64,000 nucleotides of DNA from G963662655 sp963665015 (GCA_963665015.2 CAXXSY010000003.1:1178001-1242000), one strand, 5' to 3'. Shown: positions 25,013 through 35,122, counted from the first letter of the stretch. Made by a program: numbers and translations. Notes: generated by a model from the letters alone, not told the origin.

Positions 25013-25894
25013 TCAGCGTAGCAGGTTCTTGATGTAGTCGATCATCTGGTCCGGTTTTTTGAGATACTGGGCGATGGTGTCCTGCGAACTGTCGAGCTGC
25101 TCGCGGGCGCAGGCGAGTCCGAGCCGGTAGAAATCGTCGGCTTTGGTGAAGTCCCAGCCCTCCATCGATTCGTCGTACGCGGAGATCAGGATATCGGGTT
25201 TTGTGGATTCCAGCGTGCGTCGGGAGAGGTAGGCCTGCATGTATTCCATGGACTGGATGCCCAGGTAGAACGATGTCGAGGAATCGTTCGCATCGGAGTC
25301 GGTTGCGTCGATGTCGATCAGGGAGGTTTGCAGTTCGATGGGAGGCAGGACGCTGACGGCGATGACGGTATTTTTCCTGTCGAAGAGGTGCGTGAACTCG
25401 ATGGGCAGCGGATACTGGATGCCGCCGTCGGCGAAACGGTATTTTCCGTATTCGTAGGGCTTGAAGATGAAGGGCAACGAGCTGGAGGATATCATCGCGG
25501 CGGCGAGGTCGCCCTGGTCGAAGAGGATCGATTTGCGACTGACGAGGTCGAAAGCGACGGTGCGGAAGGGAATCCGCAGGTTCTCGATCTTGATGTTCCG
25601 TGTAAGATCGGAGAGGTATTTGTGCAGCTTGTTGCTTCGCACCAGTCCGCCGCGTACGACGTCCATTTTAAGGTAGGCGAGAAAGTCCAGCGCGTCGATT
25701 TCGCATGCGAGTTCGTGGATTTCGCCGGTACGGTAACCGCAGGCGTAGAGTCCGCCGATGATCGACCCCATGCTGGTGGCGACGATTCCTTCGATCCGGT
25801 ACTCTTCTTCGAGTATTTCGAGAACGCCGATATGGGCGTATCCTCTCGCCGCGCCTCCGCCCAGCACAACAATCGCCGATTTTTTTGTTGCCAT
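25013..25894 (-). CDS. Patatin-like phospholipase (RssA type)
   Basis: 293 aa. Patatin fold with oxyanion loop LGGGAARGYAHIG, nucleophile elbow ATSMGS (Ser about 42; first Gly of GxSxG replaced by Ala) and catalytic Asp in FADGGIQYPLPIE (DGG motif). Likely a Ser-Asp dyad hydrolase acting on lipid acyl chains. No signal peptide, so cytosolic or membrane-associated. Divergent from the cardiolipin synthase gene, 83 nt apart, which suggests a shared membrane-lipid theme. Substrate not predictable. Confidence 0.88.
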   Translation of the reverse strand: MATKKSAIVVLGGGAARGYAHIGVLEILEEEYRIEGIVATSMGSIIGGLYACGYRTGEIHELACEIDALDFLAYLKMDVVRGGLVRSNKLHKYLSDLTRNIKIENLRIPFRTVAFDLVSRKSILFDQGDLAAAMISSSSLPFIFKPYEYGKYRFADGGIQYPLPIEFTHLFDRKNTVIAVSVLPPIELQTSLIDIDATDSDANDSSTSFYLGIQSMEYMQAYLSRRTLESTKPDILISAYDESMEGWDFTKADDFYRLGLACAREQLDSSQDTIAQYLKKPDQMIDYIKNLLR

Positions 25895-25977
25895 GATTCA
25901 CCTCGTTTCAGAACATTACGAATAAGTTCTATTGTTGCCCTTTTGAAATGTAACACTGGCTTTGTCAAGGTGGAACG

Positions 25978-27513
25978 ATGAGAAGAGTGATCTGGCTGTC
26001 GATCGTCATCATACTGATTGGCGCGTTCGCCTGGTTCTTCTATTACCGCTATACGGCGCCGGCACAAAGCGTTACGGCGAGGGTGGTCCTGTATATCTAC
26101 AACTCGGTCATCCTGGTCACTATCGTCACGATCATCTACACGCTGGTGCGGGAGAACCGTGATCCGCGCAGCAGCCTGGCGTGGATACAGGTGCTGGTGT
26201 TTCTGCCGGTCGTTGGCGTGATCCTGTACTTCGTGTTCGGCGTGAATTTCCGCAAGCGCCGACTTTTCGCGCGCAAGATGAAGGACGACGAGGATCGGAT
26301 CAATCGAACGATCAAGCCCATCGAGGAAGCTAAAGGTTCTCTCCAGACGCAGATCAACCTGCTCGATCACAACAAGTTGTCTCGATTGCTTTTTTACCAG
26401 AGCAACGCCGGAGTCGCCGTCCGGAACCAGGTCGAGACCATTTTCAGTGGGAAAGAGGCGATTGACCGCATGATCGAGGAGATTGCCCGTGCGAAGCACC
26501 ACATCCATATCGAGATGTTCTCCATCGTGTGGGACAGCATCGGCAAGCGCGTTCTGAAGCTTTTGCAGGACAAAGCGGCGGAAGGTGTGCAGGTGCGGGT
26601 CGTTTATGACGCGGTGGGAAGCTGGACGCTGTGGTCGTGGCGGGTGCGAAAACTCAAACGCGCCGGAATCGAAATCGTGCCGTTCTTCCCGGTTCGGCTC
26701 AGGGTATTCGCGCACCGTGTCAACTACCGCAACCACCGCAAGATCGTGATCATCGACGGGAAGCTGGCGTTCCTCGGCGGTGTGAACCTCGGCGACAAAT
26801 ACTACGACCTGGACCGTTATTTCGGACACTGGCGCGACACCGTGATCGTGGCGCGGGGCGATCTGGTCTATGCGCTGCAAAAGGTGTTTCTGCTGGATTG
26901 GTTCTTCGCCAGCGGGAAGCGCTTCAAACTGGACAAATATTTCCCGGCGCACACGGTCGAAGAGCACATGGATATCCAGAACGTTACCTCCGGGCCGGAC
27001 ACCCCGTGGGAGAACATCTTGCAGGCGTATTTCATGTTGATCACCGGCGCGGAGCACTTCATCTGGATCACCACGCCCTACCTGATCATCGACGAAAGCC
27101 TCCTGACCGCGCTCTGCACCGCCTCGCTCAGCGGTGTCGATGTCCGCATTGTCGTGCCGGGCAAACCCGAGCACTGGATCGTGTGGTTCGGCAACCGCTC
27201 CTATTTCGACCAGCTCATGAGCGCCGGAGTCCGCATCTTCCTCTACATGGGCGGTTACACGCACGCCAAGGTCGTCCTTACCGACGACAGGATCGCTTCG
27301 GTGGGCACCGCCAACTTCGACATGCGCAGTCTGCGGCTCAACTTCGAGATCAACTCCATCGTCTATGACGAGGACTTCGCAAAAGGTATTCGTAAGCAGT
27401 TCGAGACCGATTTCGAGCACTCGAACGAGCTGGGTCCCGAAAAATTCCAGCAGCGGAACGTCCTGCACAAGCTCGCGGAATCCGCGTCGAAATTGCTCTC
27501 GCCGCTGCTGTGA
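25978..27513 (+). CDS. cls: Cardiolipin synthase
   Basis: 511 aa, phospholipase D superfamily. N-terminal membrane segments (VIWLSIVIILIGAFAWFFYY; VVLYIYNSVILVTIVTIIYT; VLVFLPVVGVILYFVFG), then two HKD motifs: NHRKIVIIDGKLAFLGG (about 250) and THAKVVLTDDRIASVGTAN (about 425). Condenses phosphatidylglycerol into cardiolipin at the inner membrane. Length matches bacterial ClsA. Complete. Confidence 0.94.
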   Translation: MRRVIWLSIVIILIGAFAWFFYYRYTAPAQSVTARVVLYIYNSVILVTIVTIIYTLVRENRDPRSSLAWIQVLVFLPVVGVILYFVFGVNFRKRRLFARKMKDDEDRINRTIKPIEEAKGSLQTQINLLDHNKLSRLLFYQSNAGVAVRNQVETIFSGKEAIDRMIEEIARAKHHIHIEMFSIVWDSIGKRVLKLLQDKAAEGVQVRVVYDAVGSWTLWSWRVRKLKRAGIEIVPFFPVRLRVFAHRVNYRNHRKIVIIDGKLAFLGGVNLGDKYYDLDRYFGHWRDTVIVARGDLVYALQKVFLLDWFFASGKRFKLDKYFPAHTVEEHMDIQNVTSGPDTPWENILQAYFMLITGAEHFIWITTPYLIIDESLLTALCTASLSGVDVRIVVPGKPEHWIVWFGNRSYFDQLMSAGVRIFLYMGGYTHAKVVLTDDRIASVGTANFDMRSLRLNFEINSIVYDEDFAKGIRKQFETDFEHSNELGPEKFQQRNVLHKLAESASKLLSPLL

Positions 27514-27521
27514 AATAATGG

Positions 27522-27549
27522 TTGACACAGTTAAATAGCGTGGTAACAT
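27522..27549 (+). promoter_or_regulatory. Sigma70-type promoter of the TM1266-like gene
   Basis: TTGACA (27522-27527), 16-nt spacer, TAACAT (27544-27549), 29 nt before ATG 27578. It begins right after the cardiolipin synthase stop. Confidence 0.6.
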
Positions 27550-27577
27550 TATGACATATCAATCGAAGGAGTACAAC

Positions 27578-27838
27578 ATGGAAGAAATACGTATCATGGG
27601 CGTTCTGGTAACCGACCGACTGACCGAAGCCACCAAGGCACAGGAAATCCTCACGAAATACGGATGTAACATCAAGACTCGCCTCGGTCTGCACGAAACC
27701 AGCGAGAAGTACTGCAGCCGGACCGGCCTTCTGATCCTTGAACTGGTCGGTGACAAATCGATCTGGGACGCACTCGAGAAGGAACTCGACGCACTCGAAG
27801 GTATCTCGGTTAAAGCGATGGATTTCAAGTACGAGTAG
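27578..27838 (+). CDS. TM1266-like small ACT-type protein (iron-only hydrogenase system regulator family)
   Basis: 86 aa from ATG 27578 (AAGGAG 7 nt upstream). Beta-alpha-beta pattern EEIRIMGVLVTDR... VQKAQEIL-like helix ... GLLILELVGD ... LEKELDALEGISVKAMDF matches the ferredoxin-like small proteins annotated as iron-only hydrogenase system regulators. No H-cluster hydrogenase is seen here, but a hydrogenase-like NuoEF pair lies 5 kb away. It has its own promoter. Two Cys (about 34, 53) might bind metal; this is unproven. Confidence 0.65.
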   Translation: MEEIRIMGVLVTDRLTEATKAQEILTKYGCNIKTRLGLHETSEKYCSRTGLLILELVGDKSIWDALEKELDALEGISVKAMDFKYE

Positions 27839-27856
27839 GAACCCCTGTCCCGGCCT

Positions 27857-27937
27857 TTCATTAACACCCTCGCCCCAACCCTCTCCCATTTCATGGGCGA
27901 GGGAGTCTCCATGGTCCGCCAAGCTCCAGCTTGGCAT
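27857..27937. repeat. REP-like hairpins
   Basis: CCCTCTCCCA-tttca-TGGGCGAGGG (27878-27902) and one copy of the GCCAAGCTCCAGCTTGGC palindrome (about 27918-27935), the same unit that forms the array at 53520-53756. They lie between convergent genes and may help end transcription. Confidence 0.65.
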
Positions 27938-27971
27938 CTCTCTCCTGTCTGAATCCTTCACTGGCAAGGTG

Positions 27972-29564
27972 TCACTTCAATAGCGTCACCTTCCTTACGC
28001 TCAGCTCTTTGCCCTCCGCCGACAGCTTGCAGGTATAGACCCCGCTCGCTTTGTTTTGTGGTTTCCAGACGACGGTTTCACCGGCATGATCGACCGCAAT
28101 CGTTTCAACCTTTTGCCCTCGTATATTATATATCTCTATTTTCAAGTCATGATATTCTTTATCCGTCTTGATCTCGAACGATATCTCCGGATTGAATGGA
28201 TTGGGATAGGCATTGAACGTGATATCCGCTTGGGGTACGGTCTCGTCATCGACCGGATCGAGGTCTTGCTCGATAAGCCCCGCATGACCACCATATACAT
28301 AGACATCACCCCAGTTGGACGGATAGGTTGAACTTTCTCCATAAGCGCCGACAGCAATATCGTCGAAGCCATCATTATCGAAATCACCGACTGCACAACT
28401 GCCATAACCATAATGTCCGTCGAAATCATTGTAATCCTTGGTTCCGTTCTGGTTGCCAATGTAGAAATAGAGAAAACCTCCGTACTCCGTAGGATTGGTA
28501 TCGACAATGTCGAGTTTCTGATCGCCGTTGATATCGCCTACATCAGGGAAAAGACCGTTGAAACTGGAGATATACGTAAACCGATTCCAGTCGATGGTTT
28601 CACCGCCACGCCATAGCCGACAACCAAGAGCGTAAAATTCTTCATTCACATCGTAATATGTATAAGCAAAATCGGCGTACCCATCTCCATCCCAATCTCC
28701 TGCAGGAACAATATCATACCATCCATTTATGGGAGTCTGATAATCTAATGACGAATCAGGAATCGTGTCTTGTATCGCACCTCCCCAGAAGAAGCGGCTG
28801 TAATGATAGAATGTCCAGGTTTCATCGGGATTCTGAATCGGATCCCCCTCGTAATAATAGCTGAAGTCGTCGTAGCCGTCGTTGTTCACATCGCCCAGTC
28901 CGCAAAAGCCACGTCCGTTGCGCGTATAGATGCTATCAACGAACACCACCTTCTCGAAGCTGCCGCCGTAGATGATCGAGTAGGTGAGCCAACCGGGGTA
29001 ATCATATTCCGTTACCCCTGCATCGTCGTACCCGTCGCCGTTAATGTCGCCCAGGGGGTGGATTTCTGTGCTGGAAGAATTCACCTCGTATTCGTAATCG
29101 GGAATAGTGTCCTTGACTGTGCTTCCCAGAAGGATTCTGCAGTAATGATGGAATGAATACTCACCGTCATACATTCCATAGCTATAACGGTAACCGATAT
29201 CCTCAAATCCATCTCCGTTCATATCACCAAGTTTTTGCGGTAACCACCAGTTATCAATGTACGTTTTTGTTGAGTCGGTAAGTGTAGAAACTGTCATATC
29301 TGGAGTATCAGATAAGCCGTTATCTGAACCGAAATAAATATAAAGTCTTCCCTTTTGATTCGTATGTTCTTCGTCAATGTAATATCTATATGCATTCACA
29401 GCCAGATCGTCAATGTTGTCACCGTTAAAATCGAGCGAAATTACACTCATACCGAAGTTATCGTTGGCTTGCTCGCCGTGTTGTTGCCATACCACTTCGA
29501 GTTCGTTGTCGGCATATAGCAGTACGCAGGCTGTGAGTAGAATCAGTATATAAAGGTATCGCAT
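27972..29564 (-). CDS. Secreted FG-GAP/VCBS-repeat protein with C-terminal sorting domain
   Basis: 530 aa. Signal peptide (MRYLYILILLTACVLLYA), then about seven FG-GAP/VCBS-type units with Ca-binding-like D.NGDG.DD loops (LDFNGDNIDDLAV, MNGDGFEDIGYRY, INGDGYDDAG, WDGDGYADFAYTY, FDNDGFDDIAVGAYG), probably a seven-bladed integrin-like propeller. The C-terminus (NAYPNPFNPEISFEIK ... SGVYTCKLSAEGKEL ... VTLLK) is the type IX-like sorting domain. Surface or secreted, perhaps adhesive; no catalytic motif. Confidence 0.88.
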   Translation of the reverse strand: MRYLYILILLTACVLLYADNELEVVWQQHGEQANDNFGMSVISLDFNGDNIDDLAVNAYRYYIDEEHTNQKGRLYIYFGSDNGLSDTPDMTVSTLTDSTKTYIDNWWLPQKLGDMNGDGFEDIGYRYSYGMYDGEYSFHHYCRILLGSTVKDTIPDYEYEVNSSSTEIHPLGDINGDGYDDAGVTEYDYPGWLTYSIIYGGSFEKVVFVDSIYTRNGRGFCGLGDVNNDGYDDFSYYYEGDPIQNPDETWTFYHYSRFFWGGAIQDTIPDSSLDYQTPINGWYDIVPAGDWDGDGYADFAYTYYDVNEEFYALGCRLWRGGETIDWNRFTYISSFNGLFPDVGDINGDQKLDIVDTNPTEYGGFLYFYIGNQNGTKDYNDFDGHYGYGSCAVGDFDNDGFDDIAVGAYGESSTYPSNWGDVYVYGGHAGLIEQDLDPVDDETVPQADITFNAYPNPFNPEISFEIKTDKEYHDLKIEIYNIRGQKVETIAVDHAGETVVWKPQNKASGVYTCKLSAEGKELSVRKVTLLK

Positions 29565-29741
29565 GATGCCCTCCCAAATTGATAAAACATCTATGCAGGA
29601 TTTTCATGTTTATGAAAAGTTTGTCAAGGTCGTTGCATATTGGCAGCGATAGTCTGTATTTTTGAACATATTTGGTTCGTTTATTGCATTCTTGGCACCT
29701 GTTTATCTTAATCGAGCAAAAAGTCTTTAGAGGGAGATATT

Positions 29742-32700
29742 ATGAAAACCCGTTCCGGTATGCTACTACTCTTATCGTTGTTCAGCTTGTTATTCTCATT
29801 GCAGCAGGAAATCCGACCACCGGAGAGTCAACTTTTCGAAGTCACGCAACATGATAAAAGCAATCTTTCGCTGCGCTTCGAGCAGCCGCAGTGCGAAATA
29901 AACGAGATATCGGTTCGGGGCGAATCGGCTCAACTTCTGACGGGCGAGAACGTTAGCCTGATCGAGAAAGAAGGGATGCCGGCGCTTCCGTACTACTCGA
30001 CGGTTGTGTCGGTTCCGGCGAGGGGCAGCGTCACGTTGCGCGTCAACGGCTACGATGCCAGGACGACGACGGATATCCGTATCCCGGCAGCGACGGGCGT
30101 CGATATCTCGGGCAACGAGACCCGCAATCCCGGGTTTGCCTATAAGATCGACGATCTGTATCCGTTGGTTGTCGCTGAAATCAGTGAGCCCAAGGTGCTT
30201 CGCGACGAGAGATTCGTGATTCTGACCGTCTATCCCTACGCGTACAATCCCGAGACTCGTGAACTGGTCACCCGCAGCAACATCGATCTCGATGTGGTTA
30301 CCGATTCGTCTCCGGGTATCAACGAGATAATCAGCAACCGAAAACGCTCCCGCAGCTTCGAGACGCTCTACAGCTCCCTGTTCCTGAACTACCATCGTGA
30401 CGACGAAGCCGAATATCAGGCGCGATCCATCCTGATCATCTATCCGGATCTGGTCACCGCGGAGGATTTTGTGCGTGATCTGGGCAGATGGAAGCGGATG
30501 AAGGGTTTCGAGGTCAACTACCTCAACACGGGCGACCTCAGTTACGATTCGAGCACCAATATAAAGAACTACATTCAGGACGCATACGACTCGTGGGACA
30601 ATCCGCCCGAGTACCTGATCCTCGTCGGCGATACCAGCGGCTCTCTCGATATCCCCACCTGGACGGAAAACTACTCCGGTTATCAGGGCTGCGGCGACAA
30701 TCCATACACAACGCTCGACGGCAGCGATCTGATCCCGGACGCGTTCGTCGGCAGGATTTCCGTCGGCTCGGCTGGCGATCTTCTGACTGTCTGGAGCAAG
30801 ATCGTCAACTACGAGATCGATCCGTATCGAGACAATTTGAACTGGTACAACCACTCCGCCATGATCAGCGACACGGGACAGTCTGGAATCTCGACCTACT
30901 TCACCAACGAATTCGTTCGCGAATCGATCCTCTGGTACGACCCCGACCATACTTTTACCGTCGTGAAGCAAAACAGCCCGCCACCTTCGTCACTAAGCAA
31001 CGCGATCGACGCGGGGAGCCTGGTGTTCAGCTACCGCGGTATCGGCCAGTTGAACGGTTGGGACACCACCGATATCGCCAATCTCGATAACGGTCTTATG
31101 CTTTGCAACCTCTCCATCATCACCTGTAACACGGGAACCTTCGACGACTATGAAGTGAGCCGTACCGAGGCCCTTCTGCGTGCCGGTACATCGTCGGCCC
31201 CCAAAGGCGCGATCGGCGCGATTGGCATGGCGACCAACGGTACGCACACGCCGTTCAACAACGCGCTGCACGGCGGCATGTGGTACGGGCTCTACATGCA
31301 GGGTATGAACACGATGGGCGAAGCGCTGGTCAGGGGAAAGCTCCACCTGCATAAATCATACTCCGGCAGCTTCGTGACCTTCGTGAAAAGCTTCTCTCAC
31401 TGGTGCAACCTGATGGGCGATCCGTCACTGGACGTCTGGAAAGCGACGCCGAAGGAATTTGTGGTAGAATACGAAGAGACGCTCCCGGTCGGCAGCTCAT
31501 CCATGCAGGTGCGGGTTGTTGACTCGTCCGGCAATGGCGTTGAGGATGCGTGGGCAACCATCTATCAAACCGACGAATTCGGCAACGAACTGCTCTTTGC
31601 CACAGGCTACACGGACCAAAGCGGCTATATCAGGCTCTATTTCCCGTCGGACACCGAAGGGTATGTCGATCTGACCGTGACCAAGCCGCAGCATGTTCCG
31701 GAGCTGAAAACCGTTTCCATCAGTGACGGCGGGATTGTCGGCGTTCTCGACGTCTTTATCGATGACGACAACGATGGCGAGTCCTCCGGCAACGACAACG
31801 GCGACCCGAATTCGGGCGAAACGATCGAGCTGCTTCCGGTGCTCATGAACTACCGGGGCGAAACGGTCGGGAACATCAGCGCGATCCTCAGAAGCAGCGA
31901 TCCGTACATCACGGTTATCGACAATTCGGAAGATTTCGACGATATCGAGAGCGGCGCTTCGGGTACCTGTCGGGACGACTTTGAAATCTCCATCTCGCTG
32001 GATTGCCCGGATCGTCACGAAGCCGATCTGGTGCTGGAGGTCACGACCTCCTCCGGAACCTGGGAGTGCCATGTTCCGCTCACGATCAAGGGAAGCGATC
32101 TGGACATCACGGGTTACTCGATCGCCGGCGACGGCGTGCTCGATCCGGCCGAAAGCGCCGTGCTGACCATCGATTTGACCAACAACGGTTTTGCCGATCT
32201 GTCGTCCGTTCAGGGACGCCTAACACCTCTGGCCTCATACGTCGGCGTCCCGGATTCCGTGGCGATCTTCGGAGATATACCAATCGGACAGGAAGTAACC
32301 TGCCAGGCGGATAACTTCAGGGTCAGCGCTTCCTCGGTATGCATCCCGGGAATGACCGCCAAGTTCCGTCTCGATCTGTGGAACGATGATGGCTACTCCG
32401 AAAACGAGGTTCTGACCATCCCTATCGGCTTCAAGCAGGTGACCGATCCCGCAGGACCCGATCAGTACGGCTATTTCTGCTTCGACCAGTACGATACCGG
32501 ATACGACGAGGTGCCCGAATACGATTGGATCGAGATCGATCCCAGCGAAGGCGGATCGGGGACAAACACCGGTATGAGCGATGCCGGCGAGAATCAGGAC
32601 AAGATCGACGACGTTCTGTTGCCGTTCACTTTTCGTTTCTACGGACAGGATTACAATCGGATATGGATCAGCACCAACGGCTATATCACCTTCACGGAAT

Positions 32701-34961
32701 CGAATATATCATCTTTCCGAAACTGGCATCTGCCCGGTCCTATGGGACCGCGCGCCATGATCGCGGCGTTCTGGGACGACCTCACAACACAGTACGGAAG
32801 CGGTGTCTATACATGGCACAACGCCCAGGAACACTACTTCGTCATCGAGTGGTCGGACATGCGCAACTACTACGACAGCTCCCAGGAAACCTTCGAAATA
32901 ATCCTGTACGATCCGGTATTCTACCCTACCTCAACCGGCGATGGGATGATCAAAATCCAGTACGACGATTTCAACAACACCGACCAGGGTACTTCGAGCT
33001 CCTACTGGCCCGAGCACGGTAACTACTGCACCATCGGACTGGAAAACCACGACTCCGACGACGGCATCGAATACTCCTTCAACAATAACTACACGTCCGG
33101 TGCGCACACGCTCAGCGACAACAACGCTATCCTCTTCACAACGCTTTTCGCCGGAGCCCAGGAGACCTACCTGCGCATTATCGGCGTGGATATCATCGAT
33201 TCCAACTACGACGACACGTTCGATTACGGAAGCCAGATCGAGTTCAACGTGTCGGTCGAAAACACGGGAACCGGTACCGCGAACAACGTGACAACCGTCC
33301 TCTCGACGGACAATCCTCACGTGACCATTATCCAGGCGACATCCGACTATCCCTCCATCGCCAGCGGCACTTCAGAGGAGTGCCAGCAGCCGTTCGTGAT
33401 CAAGGTCGATCCCTTTTGTCCGGACGGCGAGTATGTGCGATTCGACTTCGAGATCACCAGCGGAGAAAACGTTTTCGAACGCGAACTGGGCTTCACCTGT
33501 CGTGCGCCGGCATTGTCGATCGAGGCGTTTACCATGCAGGACGAGTCCGACGACGGGATGCTCGTGCCGGGCGAGAGCGCGACCTACAGCATTACGATCA
33601 TGAACGACGGATCCTTCCCGGCGAACAATGTCTTTGGATTGATCAGTTGCGACGATCCATACATCGAATTCAGCGACGACGAGTTCGAAATCGAGACGAT
33701 TATTCCGTACCATTCGAACAGCCTGGAATCCTGCTTCTCCTTCACCGTCAGCGAGACCAGTCCCGGGATCAACCACTTCCGTGTCAATGTGATGCTGTCT
33801 GATCAGGGTAAGATGTACTGGCTGCGACAATTCGATTTCAGCGTGGGATTCCTGGACACGGTCGAGTTGGGTGAGGGCGACTGGAACCACTATGTTCTGA
33901 ACGAAAATTACGATATGTGGGACCTGGACACGTACCGTTCGTTCTCGCCGGAGACATCCTGGAAATGCGGCGGCGCCGGGCCGAACAACTATTATGACGA
34001 TTCCATGTGTGCGCTTGAGTCGCCCATGATCGATATCACGAGTACCAGTTGCCTGACCTTCCACCACTGGATGGAGGCCGAGGACAGCAGCAGTTACCCG
34101 GGATATGGGTACGACGGCGGTCTGGTGGAGATATGGTCCGGCGATCAATGGCAGCAGATCGAGCCGGTGGGCGGCTATCCGTTCCTCGCGCGCGGGCCAT
34201 CTTGCCAGTTTGATCTCGATACGCCGATCTATTCCGGCGATATCGACTGGGAGATCGCCTATTTCGATCTGAGCGGATTCGACGAGACGGTCAGGTTTCG
34301 GTTCGTATTCGGCAGCGACGTCGGCACCACCGGGGAAGGATGGTACATCGACGATATCGCCATAACCGAAATGGACGCCGTCATGCTGCCGCCGGAGGAC
34401 CTCGTGGCTGAGTACCTCGGCAATCAGCAGATCGAGATATCCTGGCAGCCCTCGCAGACCGAAGGGACGCACTACAACATCTACCGGCGTGTTCAGCTCG
34501 ATCAGCCCTACCAGTTGATCACATCGGTCACGGATACGACATTCACCGATGACAGCGCCGTTCAGAGCGTTTACAACTACTACGTCGTCACACGGGCATC
34601 CGCTACTGGAGAAAGCCCTTACAGCAACGCCACGCAAGCATACTGCGGATCTCTCGATCAGCAGCAGAACGATGTCCCCGTATATGTGACCGCGCTCGGA
34701 CAGAATTATCCGAATCCCTTCAATCCCGAGACGATCATCCCCTTCTCGCTCAAGAACGACGCCCGTGTCACCATCGATATCTACAACATCCGCGGACAGT
34801 GCGTGAAGTCGCTGACGAATGAACGCTACGCCGCCGGTGAGCACCAGATCGTATGGGACGCCCGAAACGATGCTGGACAGCCGATCGCTAGCGGGATTTA
34901 CTTCAGTCGGATGCGTGCGGACGGAAGGGAAAGCGTGCGAAAGATGCTCCTTCTGAAATAG
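29742..34961 (+). CDS. Gingipain-like (peptidase C25) giant secreted protein lacking the catalytic His
   Basis: 1739 aa, start ATG 29742 behind AGAGGGAG. Signal peptide; propeptide-like region (about 25-220); C25 domain (about 225-580) with the conserved VGDTSGSLDIPTW and GAIGAIGMAT segments. The nucleophile Cys is kept (IITCNTGTF, about 460) but the usual GHG His motif reads YRGIGQLNGW (about 430), so His is replaced by Ile. Then a carboxypeptidase-regulatory-like domain, several CARDB-like beta domains, a beta-rich region with LPFTFRFYGQDYNRI, a MAM/jelly-roll-like segment, FN3 and a type IX-like sorting domain (QNYPNPFNPETIIPF ... MLLLK). Exported; proteolysis uncertain, could be an adhesin-like pseudoenzyme. 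Confidence 0.88.
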   Translation: MKTRSGMLLLLSLFSLLFSLQQEIRPPESQLFEVTQHDKSNLSLRFEQPQCEINEISVRGESAQLLTGENVSLIEKEGMPALPYYSTVVSVPARGSVTLRVNGYDARTTTDIRIPAATGVDISGNETRNPGFAYKIDDLYPLVVAEISEPKVLRDERFVILTVYPYAYNPETRELVTRSNIDLDVVTDSSPGINEIISNRKRSRSFETLYSSLFLNYHRDDEAEYQARSILIIYPDLVTAEDFVRDLGRWKRMKGFEVNYLNTGDLSYDSSTNIKNYIQDAYDSWDNPPEYLILVGDTSGSLDIPTWTENYSGYQGCGDNPYTTLDGSDLIPDAFVGRISVGSAGDLLTVWSKIVNYEIDPYRDNLNWYNHSAMISDTGQSGISTYFTNEFVRESILWYDPDHTFTVVKQNSPPPSSLSNAIDAGSLVFSYRGIGQLNGWDTTDIANLDNGLMLCNLSIITCNTGTFDDYEVSRTEALLRAGTSSAPKGAIGAIGMATNGTHTPFNNALHGGMWYGLYMQGMNTMGEALVRGKLHLHKSYSGSFVTFVKSFSHWCNLMGDPSLDVWKATPKEFVVEYEETLPVGSSSMQVRVVDSSGNGVEDAWATIYQTDEFGNELLFATGYTDQSGYIRLYFPSDTEGYVDLTVTKPQHVPELKTVSISDGGIVGVLDVFIDDDNDGESSGNDNGDPNSGETIELLPVLMNYRGETVGNISAILRSSDPYITVIDNSEDFDDIESGASGTCRDDFEISISLDCPDRHEADLVLEVTTSSGTWECHVPLTIKGSDLDITGYSIAGDGVLDPAESAVLTIDLTNNGFADLSSVQGRLTPLASYVGVPDSVAIFGDIPIGQEVTCQADNFRVSASSVCIPGMTAKFRLDLWNDDGYSENEVLTIPIGFKQVTDPAGPDQYGYFCFDQYDTGYDEVPEYDWIEIDPSEGGSGTNTGMSDAGENQDKIDDVLLPFTFRFYGQDYNRIWISTNGYITFTESNISSFRNWHLPGPMGPRAMIAAFWDDLTTQYGSGVYTWHNAQEHYFVIEWSDMRNYYDSSQETFEIILYDPVFYPTSTGDGMIKIQYDDFNNTDQGTSSSYWPEHGNYCTIGLENHDSDDGIEYSFNNNYTSGAHTLSDNNAILFTTLFAGAQETYLRIIGVDIIDSNYDDTFDYGSQIEFNVSVENTGTGTANNVTTVLSTDNPHVTIIQATSDYPSIASGTSEECQQPFVIKVDPFCPDGEYVRFDFEITSGENVFERELGFTCRAPALSIEAFTMQDESDDGMLVPGESATYSITIMNDGSFPANNVFGLISCDDPYIEFSDDEFEIETIIPYHSNSLESCFSFTVSETSPGINHFRVNVMLSDQGKMYWLRQFDFSVGFLDTVELGEGDWNHYVLNENYDMWDLDTYRSFSPETSWKCGGAGPNNYYDDSMCALESPMIDITSTSCLTFHHWMEAEDSSSYPGYGYDGGLVEIWSGDQWQQIEPVGGYPFLARGPSCQFDLDTPIYSGDIDWEIAYFDLSGFDETVRFRFVFGSDVGTTGEGWYIDDIAITEMDAVMLPPEDLVAEYLGNQQIEISWQPSQTEGTHYNIYRRVQLDQPYQLITSVTDTTFTDDSAVQSVYNYYVVTRASATGESPYSNATQAYCGSLDQQQNDVPVYVTALGQNYPNPFNPETIIPFSLKNDARVTIDIYNIRGQCVKSLTNERYAAGEHQIVWDARNDAGQPIASGIYFSRMRADGRESVRKMLLLK

Positions 34962-35109
34962 GTTCGGCTTTCGCGCAGCGGAAACGATACCCATGAACGT
35001 TGTAATCCCGATTTATCGGGATTATGTTAGTGGATGTTCGGCTTTCGCGCAGCGGAAACGATACCCATGAGCGTTGTAATCCCGATTTATCGGGATTATG
35101 TTAGCGGAT
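34962..35109 (+). repeat. Two tandem 74-bp repeats after the C25 protein gene
   Basis: Units 34962-35035 and 35036-35109 differ at only a few positions; each has a small hairpin (CGGCTTTCGCGCAGCG) and a perfect palindrome AATCCCGATTTATCGGGATT. A diverged single copy follows the subtilase gene (13866-13938). Confidence 0.9.
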
Positions 35110-35122
35110 AACAGACAGAATA

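Noticed and set aside
25492..27549. A 685-codon open frame on minus across patatin and cardiolipin synthase
   Set aside because: It is antisense to two certain genes and shows no domain; a composition artefact.
29690..29715. Sigma54 promoter (TTGGCAC) before the C25 protein gene
   Set aside because: The -12 TTGC element is absent at the right spacing.
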